NCBI GenBank assembly: GCA_021160245.1
Contig: JAGHCW010000036.1
Coordinates: 1 to 34,492 of the forward strand
Direction: 5' to 3'
DNA length: 34,492 bases
DNA from: a bacterium
GTDB lineage: Bacteria; B130-G9
The position numbers and the translations under genes were made by a program. The notes under the pieces are model-generated. The model saw nothing but the letters and a program-made list of their open reading frames with translations. It ran no database searches and was not told the origin of the DNA. How positions within the stretch are numbered: position 1 is the first letter of the stretch; every line of letters starts with the position of its first letter. This document shows, piece after piece, positions 25,810-34,237 of the stretch.

Positions 25810-27399
25810 CTAATCCAGCTTTGAGCCGAACTGAAATCCCTTTCTCTCGTAAAGCAGAAAGTGATACTTGTAGAAAACGTCGAGCAAGTCCTCACTACCG
25901 GCCAATCGGTAATCCTTGTAGAGCACCTCGTGGTCTAAGAGCATGTTCTCATAATTGTGCGCAGCCCAGTTCAAATCGCTCTTCATGTCAACCATCAATA
26001 AATAATCCGGCCTACGCCTGAAAACATACATCGGATCGAACTTCGCATGAATCTCCCCCTCAAGCCGCGCGATATAACGGTCCATTAAGCCCCGCATATC
26101 GATTATGTCCAGCCCGGAATAGTATGGAATAAGCCCCGCCTCGCCCAGCGCAACGGTCGTAGCAGGCCGAATCTGCTCGCGCATCAGTTTCGCGATCTGA
26201 TAGTATTCTTGGTTCAACATATCCCGACCCAAAAAACCTGACGGCTTCCCATTAATCCTGGCAAAGTCCAGGGAATGAAAAGCAAACACGCCGACCACAA
26301 TGGCAACAACGATTGCTGCAAACCATTTGCGCGCAGCGGCCCGATCTTGGGCGACCACAAGTCTTTGCCAAAGAAGTTGAGCTCCCTGCTGCGCCATCAG
26401 GGCAATCGCTGGAAATATCGGAATGAAGAGCCTGTAGGCGCCCATCCAATCGCCCCCGGAGTATATGACGAAAACCGACATGGCCACGAACTGCCAAAGG
26501 AGAAAAATGTATCTGAAGTCGCGATCCGATCGCCTCAGAAGCGGCAGGAAGCTGAGAATGATGAGTGGCCCGATTACCGTCCCGATGCCAAAACCCCAAT
26601 ATGTCAAACCCTCCCAGAGCCTATGTCCGCCATCGCCGGTCGCCTTCGCGTAAAATGTGTTCGGGAAAACGTCCCCATAATAGGCTAGCCGCCAACAGAT
26701 AAAGGCCACGTATGAAAGTCCAAAAGCGAGAATCCCAGGAAGCAAGGTTCGAAGAGCTATCCGCCGGCGCCAGAAATAGACAGACGTTACGATGAGTGAT
26801 GCGACGAAGAGGATGGGTATCTCCGGCCGAGTGAGCGATGCCAAGAGAAAGAAAAACGACGCATACGCGAAAAGCCGGCGCCTCGATAAGTCTGTGTTTG
26901 AGGGACCATCGGCAAGCATCCGGAGGCAGAAGAACTGTGCCATAAGGACAAAGAACGCGCACATTAGAGTCTCCAGACCTGAAACCGCCCAGCAGGCAAA
27001 CTGCATTGACGAGGCGATGAGTATCGGGGCAAGTAGCTTAATGACCAAAGATTCGCGGCGCCTCTTCGATAACAAGGCGCTTGCCCTGAAAATGAGCGGA
27101 ATGCAAAGCAGGCCAAAGAGAAGACCAATCGCCTTTGAGAAGACAAGAACACCATGGGGGAAATCAGAAAGGCCAGTCCAGATGACAAGTGACATCAAGA
27201 CCGTGAAGAGGAAGTTGGAATAGCCCTCAACGCGCTCACCCGGATTAAAGACCAGGCCGTTGCCGTTTGCCAACTGCTCAGAATAACGAAAGGTAATAAA
27301 GGCGTCATCCGTCGTAGCGTTGCTGATGTGAAACGAGGCGAATGCAAAGCACAGAATGAGACCCACAAGCAGCGCATGTTCTTGACGCCGAACGCCCAT
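25810..27399 (-). CDS. GT-C-fold membrane glycosyltransferase (PMT/ArnT-like)
   Basis: A 529-residue protein with about ten to eleven hydrophobic segments. The first extracytoplasmic loop carries TDDAFITFRY (Asp31-Asp32), then GNGLVFNPGERVEGYSN, which is the usual opening of GT-C enzymes that move sugars from polyprenyl-phosphate donors to lipids, glycans or proteins. The last 100 residues form a soluble domain (DIIDMRGLMDRYIARLEGE region). ATG 27399 is preferred because the 47 residues upstream in frame are basic and overlap the reading of map in another frame; no strong ribosome-binding site is seen. The donor and acceptor are unknown. Confidence 0.75.
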   Translation of the reverse strand: MGVRRQEHALLVGLILCFAFASFHISNATTDDAFITFRYSEQLANGNGLVFNPGERVEGYSNFLFTVLMSLVIWTGLSDFPHGVLVFSKAIGLLFGLLCIPLIFRASALLSKRRRESLVIKLLAPILIASSMQFACWAVSGLETLMCAFFVLMAQFFCLRMLADGPSNTDLSRRRLFAYASFFFLLASLTRPEIPILFVASLIVTSVYFWRRRIALRTLLPGILAFGLSYVAFICWRLAYYGDVFPNTFYAKATGDGGHRLWEGLTYWGFGIGTVIGPLIILSFLPLLRRSDRDFRYIFLLWQFVAMSVFVIYSGGDWMGAYRLFIPIFPAIALMAQQGAQLLWQRLVVAQDRAAARKWFAAIVVAIVVGVFAFHSLDFARINGKPSGFLGRDMLNQEYYQIAKLMREQIRPATTVALGEAGLIPYYSGLDIIDMRGLMDRYIARLEGEIHAKFDPMYVFRRRPDYLLMVDMKSDLNWAAHNYENMLLDHEVLYKDYRLAGSEDLLDVFYKYHFLLYERKGFQFGSKLD

Positions 27400-27451
27400 T
27401 AAACGGTCTTGGCAGCCATCGCGTTCCGTTGTGCGCCGGCGAGGCAAGATG

Positions 27452-28252
27452 TCACACCTGCGCCGGGCCCAGATAGAAATCTCGCTCGGATTCGTGAATT
27501 GAGAGTATCTCCGCCCCCGTTGATGTAACCGCAATCGCATGTTCGAATTGCGCAGAGAGCTTTCCGTCCGCGGTTACCGCCGTCCATTTGTCAGCCTTGA
27601 TCTTGAGCCGAAATGTGCCCTCATTTATCATAGGCTCGAGGCAGATGACCATCCCCTCCTGCAACATAATGCCGTGGCCCTTCCGGCCATAATGTGGAAT
27701 CTGAGGGTCCTCGTGGAGCGAACGACCAAGCCCGTGACCCACGAAATCTCTCACGGAGGAGTAGCCCTGCGACTCCACGTAGCGCTGGATTACGAAACCC
27801 AGATCACCGGTTCTCGCGCCGGGTTTAATCGCCTCAATTGCCAGCTTCAAAGACATCTTCGTGGCATTGGCCAGCCGCACGGCAGCCGGTTTGGGCTTAC
27901 CAACATAAACTGTGATAGCCGTATCCCCGTGGTATCCATTCTTCAAAACGCCTATGTCCAGCTTCAGCAGATCGCCCGACTTGAGCCTTCGAGCAGACGG
28001 TATCCCGTGAACGATCTCCTCGTTGATACTCGTAGTTATGCAGCCCGGAAAGGGTGGAGCCCCGGCCATTGAATAGCCCTTGAATGACGGGGTTGCGCCG
28101 TGAGCCAGGATTTGTGTCTCGGCTACCTCGTCAAGCTCCTTCGTCGTGATACCGGGCTCAGCATGTCCCGCCACATCCACAAGTACCTCTTTGGCAATCC
28201 GACACGATTCCCTAAGAAGGCCTATTTCGCGATTACTCTTAAGCTCTATCAA
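27452..28252 (-). CDS. map: Methionine aminopeptidase, type I
   Basis: A 266-residue metalloprotease that removes the first Met from new proteins. The five metal ligands are present: Asp in KLDIG, Asp in YHGDTA, His in GHGLGR, Glu in CLEPM, and Glu in AQFEHAI. His in GCITTSINEEIVHGIP is also in place. The start appears to be TTG at 28252; the only upstream in-frame codons before a stop are not starts. It lies 29 bases after the primase-helicase stop on the same strand, which is not the usual secY/adk/infA setting of map. Confidence 0.95.
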   Translation of the reverse strand: MIELKSNREIGLLRESCRIAKEVLVDVAGHAEPGITTKELDEVAETQILAHGATPSFKGYSMAGAPPFPGCITTSINEEIVHGIPSARRLKSGDLLKLDIGVLKNGYHGDTAITVYVGKPKPAAVRLANATKMSLKLAIEAIKPGARTGDLGFVIQRYVESQGYSSVRDFVGHGLGRSLHEDPQIPHYGRKGHGIMLQEGMVICLEPMINEGTFRLKIKADKWTAVTADGKLSAQFEHAIAVTSTGAEILSIHESERDFYLGPAQV

Positions 28253-28281
28253 TTCACGACCATAAAGTGAGAAGCATTAGG

Positions 28282-30660
28282 CTACTTGTCAAGATCCACA
28301 AGCCGCCGATACTCCGGCTGGAATCCAACCTCCAACGCGCGCCTGGGCATCTTACCCGTTGAGTTCTTCTGCACATCGATTACCAGTCTGTCGATCTCAC
28401 CCCCATGGGCGCCGGTCTCGCCTGACTTTGAATACGGAACAAAATGGGTGCAGAGTACGATGCTCATATAGGGCTCTACTCTCGGTGAAATAGACAAGGC
28501 CGGCTCAGCCACTTCGCCGCCCGGAGCACGCACATGCGCCAACCAGGGGGTCTTCGTAACTACCACAGGCGCCTTAACTCGGGCGGCCCCTTGCTGCAGC
28601 TCCTTCATCGCATACGCCAATTGAGTCTCGTTCTCAATCGGAGAGGTCTTATCACGCGAGAGCATCCCAATACTGTCTACTAGAATGAGTGAGATGTTGA
28701 TGTTGTCTGACACCATCTGACATATCTCTTGAATGTCTGAGGCGCAATACTGAGTGTGAATGGGCTCCTCTACAACAACGAGCTTGTCCCTATATCGCGT
28801 GAACTCATCTACCGCGTTGAGGTACTTCTGATACATACTTCCGCCAGCCTCGAGCCGCTTCCCTACGATCTCCCCATGGGGTATCTCGAATACATTGGAA
28901 ATCAACATATTGAAAACCGCCATTCGCCTGTTCTCGAAGCTGAAATAGAGCACGGAGTCATCATAATTCCGCAAAATATGAGATATAAGGTGAATGCAGA
29001 ACGTGGTTTTGCCAGTGCCCGGCAGGCCTGAAATAAGCGTCATCTCACCAGCTCGGAGCGATACATACTCGTCCAAAGCTGCCAAGCCTGTTGTAAGCCC
29101 GGGGCGGGATGCCTCGTAACTATCAAGGACCTCCCTGGGGTTGTAAAACGAGCGCATAAGCTCATCTTCGGAGACCGAAACGATGGCAACTTCCTCAAGG
29201 TCATCCGCACTAACCGACCACGAGAAGCCCATCTCAATGTCGTCCCGCCGTTTCGTCTCCATCTGACTGACGACATCCTCAACCTGCTTCTCAATATCTC
29301 GACCCGGCTCGCCCTTCTTCATCTGCTCAATTACGATGCACCAAAAATGCGGATCCCATTTGATGCGGTCGCCTACAGATGTAACGAGTTCTTTGGAATC
29401 CTCCTCGACGAGCGAAAGGCTAGCTCTTGCGGCATCACGCCTCGCCTTGGCGGTCTCTGCCTCATTTGTTAGATCATATCTATCGAGCAGTTCCTTCCCA
29501 ACCCAACGCCCGATTGAGTATAGCCCCGACTTGCTCATAATGCTCTTGTCGAAGTAATCAAAGCCCCGGTCTTTTACCAAATCACATAGACTGTCCTCAC
29601 TTTCGGGTAAGGGCAGCACGTCAGCCTTGATCCCCAACTCAGATATGATCGTCCCGAACCGGGAGGTCTGTTCCCGGCCATATCGACTTATTGGCGAAAT
29701 AAAGGTGAAACTCTCCGCGCCAAGCTTCCTAAGCGACTCAATCTTCACCTTTGTGGGTGCAAATCCTCGTCCCAGTGAGACCATCTGCTTGAATATCTTG
29801 AAAGTCCGATTGCTCTCGTACTGGATGGAGATCGTGTCAATCTCAAGGGCTGACAACCAAACGCTGCGCTCCGACATTATCATCGACGCGGCTTGAGACA
29901 GCCCAAACATGGCATATTCCTGAAGGTCCTCTGTGAATCCAGGAAACGGACTCCGCGCTTCTTCATTGGACGGGTCCGTGCCCACGTAGCCAACTACGTT
30001 TCCCTGGCCATCCTCATAGGCATAGAGGAAAGGACAGTTGCTCTCAATCTCGCCTGACAGCACGCCAGCGGCATTCATCTCGTTCTCCGACACATCCTGA
30101 CGTGCAAGGTGCTGACGGATGTCCTTCTGTGTTGTGTAGAATCCCACAGGAAATGACATAAGAGCTCGCTCTGTGAGCCCCATCTCTTTGAAATAAGCCT
30201 TGGCGGCAACGATCGCAGGCGCAGTGCTGCGCTGAAAGGCCTTTGCAAAATACTGATCCAAGAGCCCGAAGATGAAGAGCTTACTCGTTGTCGCCTCCAT
30301 CATCTTCATGTCGTCAGACGAAAGCCCCAGGCTCGATGTGTCTATTCCAGTCTTCTCGGCAAGAAGAGCAATACCATCCTGGAGAGAACCCCCAGTCTTC
30401 TTGACCGCAGCTCGAAGCCAATTACTGCGATAGCCGCACATCCGACAGACTGCGCTCGAACCCGCTTTGGGAAGCATGAACGTCTGCTTAGCCCCCTGGT
30501 GCTTGGGGTTCGGACAGGAAGCGACAAACGCCGTCTCTCCCTCCTTAAACCGTTTCAGCGGCTGTATCCCCTCAGGCCCCCATATCGCCTCGTGTGAAAG
30601 GCCTTTGAACAACCGTTCCGTAACTCTGTAATAAATCTCCGCACCAACAGCCTTATCCAT
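28282..30660 (-). CDS. Phage-type primase-helicase (DnaB-like C-terminal helicase)
   Basis: A 792-residue protein built like phage T7 gp4 or Twinkle. The N-terminus has a zinc finger with Cys49, His54, Cys72 and Cys75. A middle region (about 200-390) looks like a TOPRIM module with its acidic residues changed: the motif that would read EGEFDAL reads SERSVWLSALEID, and the DxD strand reads SPISRYG. From about residue 520 there is a RecA-like helicase: GLAALDEY, then Walker A SGLPGTGKTT (about 545-554), SFENRR, a Walker B ILVDSIGML, and a late Arg-rich end. The ATG follows GGGAGAG. It diverges from the terminase operon and reads towards map, so it may share map's transcript. The helicase assignment is firm; primase activity is doubtful. 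Confidence 0.8.
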   Translation of the reverse strand: MDKAVGAEIYYRVTERLFKGLSHEAIWGPEGIQPLKRFKEGETAFVASCPNPKHQGAKQTFMLPKAGSSAVCRMCGYRSNWLRAAVKKTGGSLQDGIALLAEKTGIDTSSLGLSSDDMKMMEATTSKLFIFGLLDQYFAKAFQRSTAPAIVAAKAYFKEMGLTERALMSFPVGFYTTQKDIRQHLARQDVSENEMNAAGVLSGEIESNCPFLYAYEDGQGNVVGYVGTDPSNEEARSPFPGFTEDLQEYAMFGLSQAASMIMSERSVWLSALEIDTISIQYESNRTFKIFKQMVSLGRGFAPTKVKIESLRKLGAESFTFISPISRYGREQTSRFGTIISELGIKADVLPLPESEDSLCDLVKDRGFDYFDKSIMSKSGLYSIGRWVGKELLDRYDLTNEAETAKARRDAARASLSLVEEDSKELVTSVGDRIKWDPHFWCIVIEQMKKGEPGRDIEKQVEDVVSQMETKRRDDIEMGFSWSVSADDLEEVAIVSVSEDELMRSFYNPREVLDSYEASRPGLTTGLAALDEYVSLRAGEMTLISGLPGTGKTTFCIHLISHILRNYDDSVLYFSFENRRMAVFNMLISNVFEIPHGEIVGKRLEAGGSMYQKYLNAVDEFTRYRDKLVVVEEPIHTQYCASDIQEICQMVSDNINISLILVDSIGMLSRDKTSPIENETQLAYAMKELQQGAARVKAPVVVTKTPWLAHVRAPGGEVAEPALSISPRVEPYMSIVLCTHFVPYSKSGETGAHGGEIDRLVIDVQKNSTGKMPRRALEVGFQPEYRRLVDLDK

Positions 30661-31079
30661 GTCGGCTCTCCCTCATGGAATCAAATTATTCAACTACGTG
30701 ACCTTTCTAACCGTCAGCAAACTGCAAACTAAGATATTTTGAGCAAGCCCTCAAGTCAAGCGAATCATCCAAATCATCTCGCCTCGTCATGCCGAAAGCA
30801 ACTGCCCTATATGTGCCCCACTTGTGACCCTTTTCGCTTAATGAATACAAGCCGCGGTCATAATCCCAAAATCTACCCCGCGCGGGGTGATGCGCCAAAA
30901 CCGCGTACTTAAGCTACGCATGAGGCGTGAGAGTGATGCCCCGGCCGGAAACGCGGCGAGCAAAAGGGAAAAAACGAGAATCTGGCCAGAAGAAACAATG
31001 ATCTCACGTCAATTTCACGGACTTCCGGAATTAGATTCGCAGGCGAATTAAAGACTCAAGGCAACAGGTGGAACCATCA
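30661..31079. promoter_or_regulatory. Divergent intergenic region of the phage-like cassette
   Basis: This 419-base stretch has no gene and must hold promoters for both directions. I see no confident -35/-10 pair. It contains a perfect 14-base palindrome, ACCCCGCGCGGGGT (30875-30888), and a near-palindrome, GCGTACTTAAGCTACGC (30903-30919). Either could be an operator or part of an origin. The left third is AT-rich (30680-30780). Confidence 0.4.
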
Positions 31080-31556
31080 ATGAAATGTTCCGAGCTCACG
31101 ACAGATGCCGACTCAAGCAGCCGAACTAAGCTCCTTGAAAAGTGGCAAAAACTCCTGGATTTCATGGAAAAGCGATTCAACGCCGCGGCGAGGCGGGAGG
31201 AAAAGGACGGAAAGTTTGGGGCGGATACTGAAAAGACCGTCGCCACGTACATAAAGACACTTCAGGCGTTCGCCAAAGAAGTCAAGCAACTGGAAGCAAA
31301 CGGCGGCGTCGAGACCAGCGCTGCGGCACAAGTCGCTGAAGAACTCTGGACACTCAAACTGACGAATCGCGAACGGGCGACAATCGCCTCAATCCTAAAA
31401 GACCTGGACATCGTGAGTTACGAGCAACCCGGCACAAGAGGAAAAAGCAAGATTGACAGACCGAAGAGACCTGAGAATGAACACGAGCAACAAGATCAAA
31501 GAGCAATTGAATTCTCTGAGTCCGAAGGCAAAGGCGAAGATGATAACGGCTCTTAG
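31080..31556 (+). CDS. Small helical protein before terminase, possible small terminase subunit
   Basis: A 158-residue charged protein. ATG 31080 is chosen because AGGTGGA (31066-31072) lies seven bases upstream; a GTG at 31068 is also in frame. Residues about 18-85 form long amphipathic helices (LLEKWQKLLDFMEKRF, TVATYIKTLQAFAKEVKQL); a LTNRERATIASILKDLDI segment follows, then a long acidic and basic tail. Position directly before a large terminase gene, length and helical make-up fit a TerS, but I see no diagnostic DNA-binding motif. It overlaps the terminase gene by 80 bases if the latter starts at 31477. Confidence 0.5.
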   Translation: MKCSELTTDADSSSRTKLLEKWQKLLDFMEKRFNAAARREEKDGKFGADTEKTVATYIKTLQAFAKEVKQLEANGGVETSAAAQVAEELWTLKLTNRERATIASILKDLDIVSYEQPGTRGKSKIDRPKRPENEHEQQDQRAIEFSESEGKGEDDNGS

Positions 31557-33381
31557 CAGCCTTCTCAAGAACTCGCCAAGAGAGTTTCGCAAAATACAAA
31601 GAAATGTGTTCTGGGACCCCGTATATGACCGGCCGCCCTGTGACATGGAGGAATTTCTACTATCAGATAAGTACCTAGGTCTCACCGATAGAGCCTCGAG
31701 GCCCTATATTCATCAGAGACTTCTGAAACTACTCATCTTATCGGATAGCGATTCGATACGGGAGATATACCTCTGCCTCGGCAAGGACTCCGGCAAGTCC
31801 TTCTTCGCCTCGTGCATGGCGTGTCGAACAGTCTATCTGCTCTCATGTCTGCAACCATCTCCTCAAGAATCGCTCCCCACAATCGCTCCAGGATCAGGCA
31901 TCCAGATAATCAACCTCGCAACGGACAGCAAACAGGCGAATCGCTCGGTCTTCAAAGAACTCAAGACAAAAATTGTCGGCAGACCATCCTCTCAAGCAGC
32001 GAGATGGTTCAAGCTCTTTGGCTTTGAGGAAAGAGCGGACCGATTCATACTCCCAAACAACATCGAGATTATATGTGGTCATTCCCGAGCCGAGGCTTGG
32101 CTCGGAGCAAATACGATTCTCGGTATCATCGACGAGGCGTCCTATTTCCGGGAGACGCCCAATAGGAGCCTTGATGACCGAGGATACCCCACCAGCCTCG
32201 CTGAGATGAACTACAACGCGTTCTACGGCAGCTGCAGGACGAGATTCCCCGACCATTACAAGATCATCATCATCTCATCCCCAAAACATCAGGGTGACTT
32301 CCTCTTCAGGAAAATCCTGCAAACCAGAAGAAACGGAAGGAAGATTGATGTCGATTCGGTAGGCATCCGCACAGCCTATCCCACCGCATTGCCCATCGAC
32401 CGGAAACGACTAGCGTCCTCCGGGCTGAAGAAGTATGACATCGGGATTCTCGCCAGCATTGATGGTGAGAGACTCGCCATCCAGGCCCCCGCGTGGGAGC
32501 TCAAAGACGACGAGACAATTCTCGATTACGTCAATGATTTTAAGAACAACCCGGTCATGACGGCGCGTGACTTCGGCGCTCAGCCATATCTAGCAGAGTC
32601 GCCCTACTTCGACTTTGATCGGCTTAAGAACTGCTTCGATGACAGACGGAAACCGCCTCTTCAGTTCTTAAGCCAACCGGGGGACGAGCAATCAGACATG
32701 CCAGAATCCCCCATGATGCAGAAGAGAAGGCTATCTGCCGAGTTCACCGGGCATCCTGATAGACACTATTTCGCGCATATTGACTTCGCAACAGGAGGCC
32801 GGCTTGGAAAAGGGGACGCGTGTGGCTTCGCTCTTGGTCATGCGGAAGAAGCCATCAATGTCTGCAAAAAGCCCTTCTACAGAGTCGTGTTCGACCTTGT
32901 TACGAGATTTCAATTCGCAAATGGCAGGCCAGTTGACGCTGAGGAGCTTTGCGACTTCGTCCACTATCTCCAATCCGGCAAGGAACAGTTTCGCCCTCAG
33001 AGACGCCTTCAGCCCTGGGAAACGCATGACGGCGCCTACTTCACAAATCTGAGCGTGTCGATTGACGGATTCAACCAAGAGCTCCTATCACAAATGCTGA
33101 AGAAGCGAGGCGTTAGTGTCGAATACTTCTCGCCCGACAAAAGCCGCGAGTGCTGGCAAATCGCCGAGTTCGCATTCTACAAACACTGGGTCTCGATCTT
33201 CCCCCATCCGATCCTGAAAGCCGAGATTCTATCATTGCAGACGACCGACAGCGGGATACCCGACCATCCCCCTCGAGGCTCAAAGGACATTCTCGACGCG
33301 GTCGTTTCCGTCATCTACCGAACGCTAACCACAAAGCAATCAGGCACGTGCTCCCACTCGTATCTTGGAATCAAGGGATAG
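31477..33381 (+). CDS. Phage terminase large subunit-like protein (ATPase-nuclease)
   Basis: A 634-residue protein with the two-domain layout of TerL, the motor that packs phage DNA. The ATPase part has a P-loop-like GKDSGKSFF, IINLATDSKQANRS, IICGHSRAEAWLG, a Walker B-type ILGIIDEASYF, and the coupling motif IIIISSPKHQG. The RNase H-fold nuclease part has HIDFATGG with GDACGFALGHA, VVFDLVTRF, and SKDILDAVVSVIY near the end; these supply the expected acidic residues. Start choice is uncertain: ATG 31477 (used here), TTG 31453 or ATG 31540. It lies in a run with the small proteins before and after. All key motifs look intact, so it is probably not decayed. Confidence 0.82.
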   Translation: MNTSNKIKEQLNSLSPKAKAKMITALSSLLKNSPREFRKIQRNVFWDPVYDRPPCDMEEFLLSDKYLGLTDRASRPYIHQRLLKLLILSDSDSIREIYLCLGKDSGKSFFASCMACRTVYLLSCLQPSPQESLPTIAPGSGIQIINLATDSKQANRSVFKELKTKIVGRPSSQAARWFKLFGFEERADRFILPNNIEIICGHSRAEAWLGANTILGIIDEASYFRETPNRSLDDRGYPTSLAEMNYNAFYGSCRTRFPDHYKIIIISSPKHQGDFLFRKILQTRRNGRKIDVDSVGIRTAYPTALPIDRKRLASSGLKKYDIGILASIDGERLAIQAPAWELKDDETILDYVNDFKNNPVMTARDFGAQPYLAESPYFDFDRLKNCFDDRRKPPLQFLSQPGDEQSDMPESPMMQKRRLSAEFTGHPDRHYFAHIDFATGGRLGKGDACGFALGHAEEAINVCKKPFYRVVFDLVTRFQFANGRPVDAEELCDFVHYLQSGKEQFRPQRRLQPWETHDGAYFTNLSVSIDGFNQELLSQMLKKRGVSVEYFSPDKSRECWQIAEFAFYKHWVSIFPHPILKAEILSLQTTDSGIPDHPPRGSKDILDAVVSVIYRTLTTKQSGTCSHSYLGIKG

Positions 33382-33439
33382 AGAAAACCGTTTCCATAAA
33401 ACCAGGTGAGTTCAGTCAAAATATGAGATGGAGAAATAG

Positions 33440-33613
33440 ATGAACAGAAAACTCAAAAGGAAACTACGGTTGCTCCAACTATGCCGAAAATACGGATACA
33501 AAGAAAACGAGACGCTCTTGCGGCGAAAACTGAGAAAGCAGACCAGTCCAGACAAAAGCGATGAGACACCGATTCTATTCAATCTCTCTCGCGAGGAGGA
33601 AATCAAAGAATGA
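33440..33613 (+). CDS. Small basic protein of unknown function (57 residues)
   Basis: Starts at ATG 33440 with GGAG (33429-33432) seven bases upstream, and its TGA overlaps the next ATG (ATGA at 33610-33613). The first half is strongly basic (MNRKLKRKLRLLQLCRKYGY, then LLRRKLRKQ); the second half is acidic (FNLSREEEIKE). Start signal and coupling argue that it is a real gene although short. The family is not recognised; a DNA- or RNA-binding or adaptor role is inference. Confidence 0.6.
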   Translation: MNRKLKRKLRLLQLCRKYGYKENETLLRRKLRKQTSPDKSDETPILFNLSREEEIKE

Positions 33614-34026
33614 CATTGTGCAGCGACTGCCCCAACCGGGATACATGCACCGAGCTCTGTGATGAAGCACGAAAGCTCACCTACGGCGGCGGCGAGAAGC
33701 GAAAACGAAGAACATATCCTGTTGATTTCGCCTCGTTTGAGGCCAAGTCAACTACTGAACTCAATAGATTTCAGATACAGTCGCTTAATGCAATAAGTTA
33801 TCGCCCAACAGAGAGGCAGGAGCTTCGTATGCTGCTTGAGCAAATCCTGTCAACGCTCTCTGATGGCCAGCGTTTCGTCTTCGTAAAGAAGATGGAGGGG
33901 TACACGAATAGAGAGATCGCTAAATTGGCAGGTCTGACTGAGAAGGCCATAGAACAGCGCCACACACGCGCTCGCAAGCGACTGAAGCAGCTGGCGGCGC
34001 AATTCAACGGCGATCTTCGGTGGTAA
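33610..34026 (+). CDS. Sigma-70 region-4-like protein with N-terminal cysteine cluster
   Basis: A 138-residue protein. The N-terminus has Cys4, Cys7, Cys13 and Cys17 (C-x2-C-x5-C-x3-C), which looks like a metal-binding knuckle. The C-terminal part, from about residue 70, is a sigma factor region 4-type helix-turn-helix: LSDGQRFVFVKKMEGYTNREIAKLAGLTEKAIEQRHTRARKRLKQ. There is no region 2 for -10 recognition, so it is not a full sigma factor; it may be a transcription regulator or an anti/alternate-sigma-like adaptor of the phage-like cassette. It is the last gene of the plus-strand run and is followed by a strong hairpin. Confidence 0.75.
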   Translation: MTLCSDCPNRDTCTELCDEARKLTYGGGEKRKRRTYPVDFASFEAKSTTELNRFQIQSLNAISYRPTERQELRMLLEQILSTLSDGQRFVFVKKMEGYTNREIAKLAGLTEKAIEQRHTRARKRLKQLAAQFNGDLRW

Positions 34027-34056
34027 AATAGCCAGCCATCCAAGCGAGTTCCTGAT

Positions 34057-34091
34057 TGGGCGTCGCAGAAGAGCATTCTCTTCGACGCCCA
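34057..34091 (+). terminator. Strong stem-loop after the sigma-like gene
   Basis: TGGGCGTCG (34057-34065) pairs perfectly with CGACGCCCA (34083-34091), and AAGAG/CTCTT extends the stem inside. There is no T-run after it, so it may stop transcription weakly or protect the 3' end. It marks the right edge of the cassette. Confidence 0.5.
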
Positions 34092-34167
34092 GGACCGCTC
34101 TGGATGAATCAACTTCAAGTTCTCACTCAAAGCAAACTAACATCACCCGCCCGAATCGCAGCTGATC

Positions 34168-34197
34168 TTGACACCTTATCCCTGCAATTGTTAGACT
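34168..34197 (+). promoter_or_regulatory. Candidate sigma70-type promoter for alr
   Basis: A consensus TTGACA (34168-34173) and TAGACT (34192-34197) are 18 bases apart, 40 bases before the alr start codon. This is the best promoter match in the window and argues that alr is transcribed independently of the phage-like genes. Confidence 0.55.
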
Positions 34198-34237
34198 AAT
34201 CATCGAAAATGAAATCGGCCTATTTCGCCCAGAAGGG

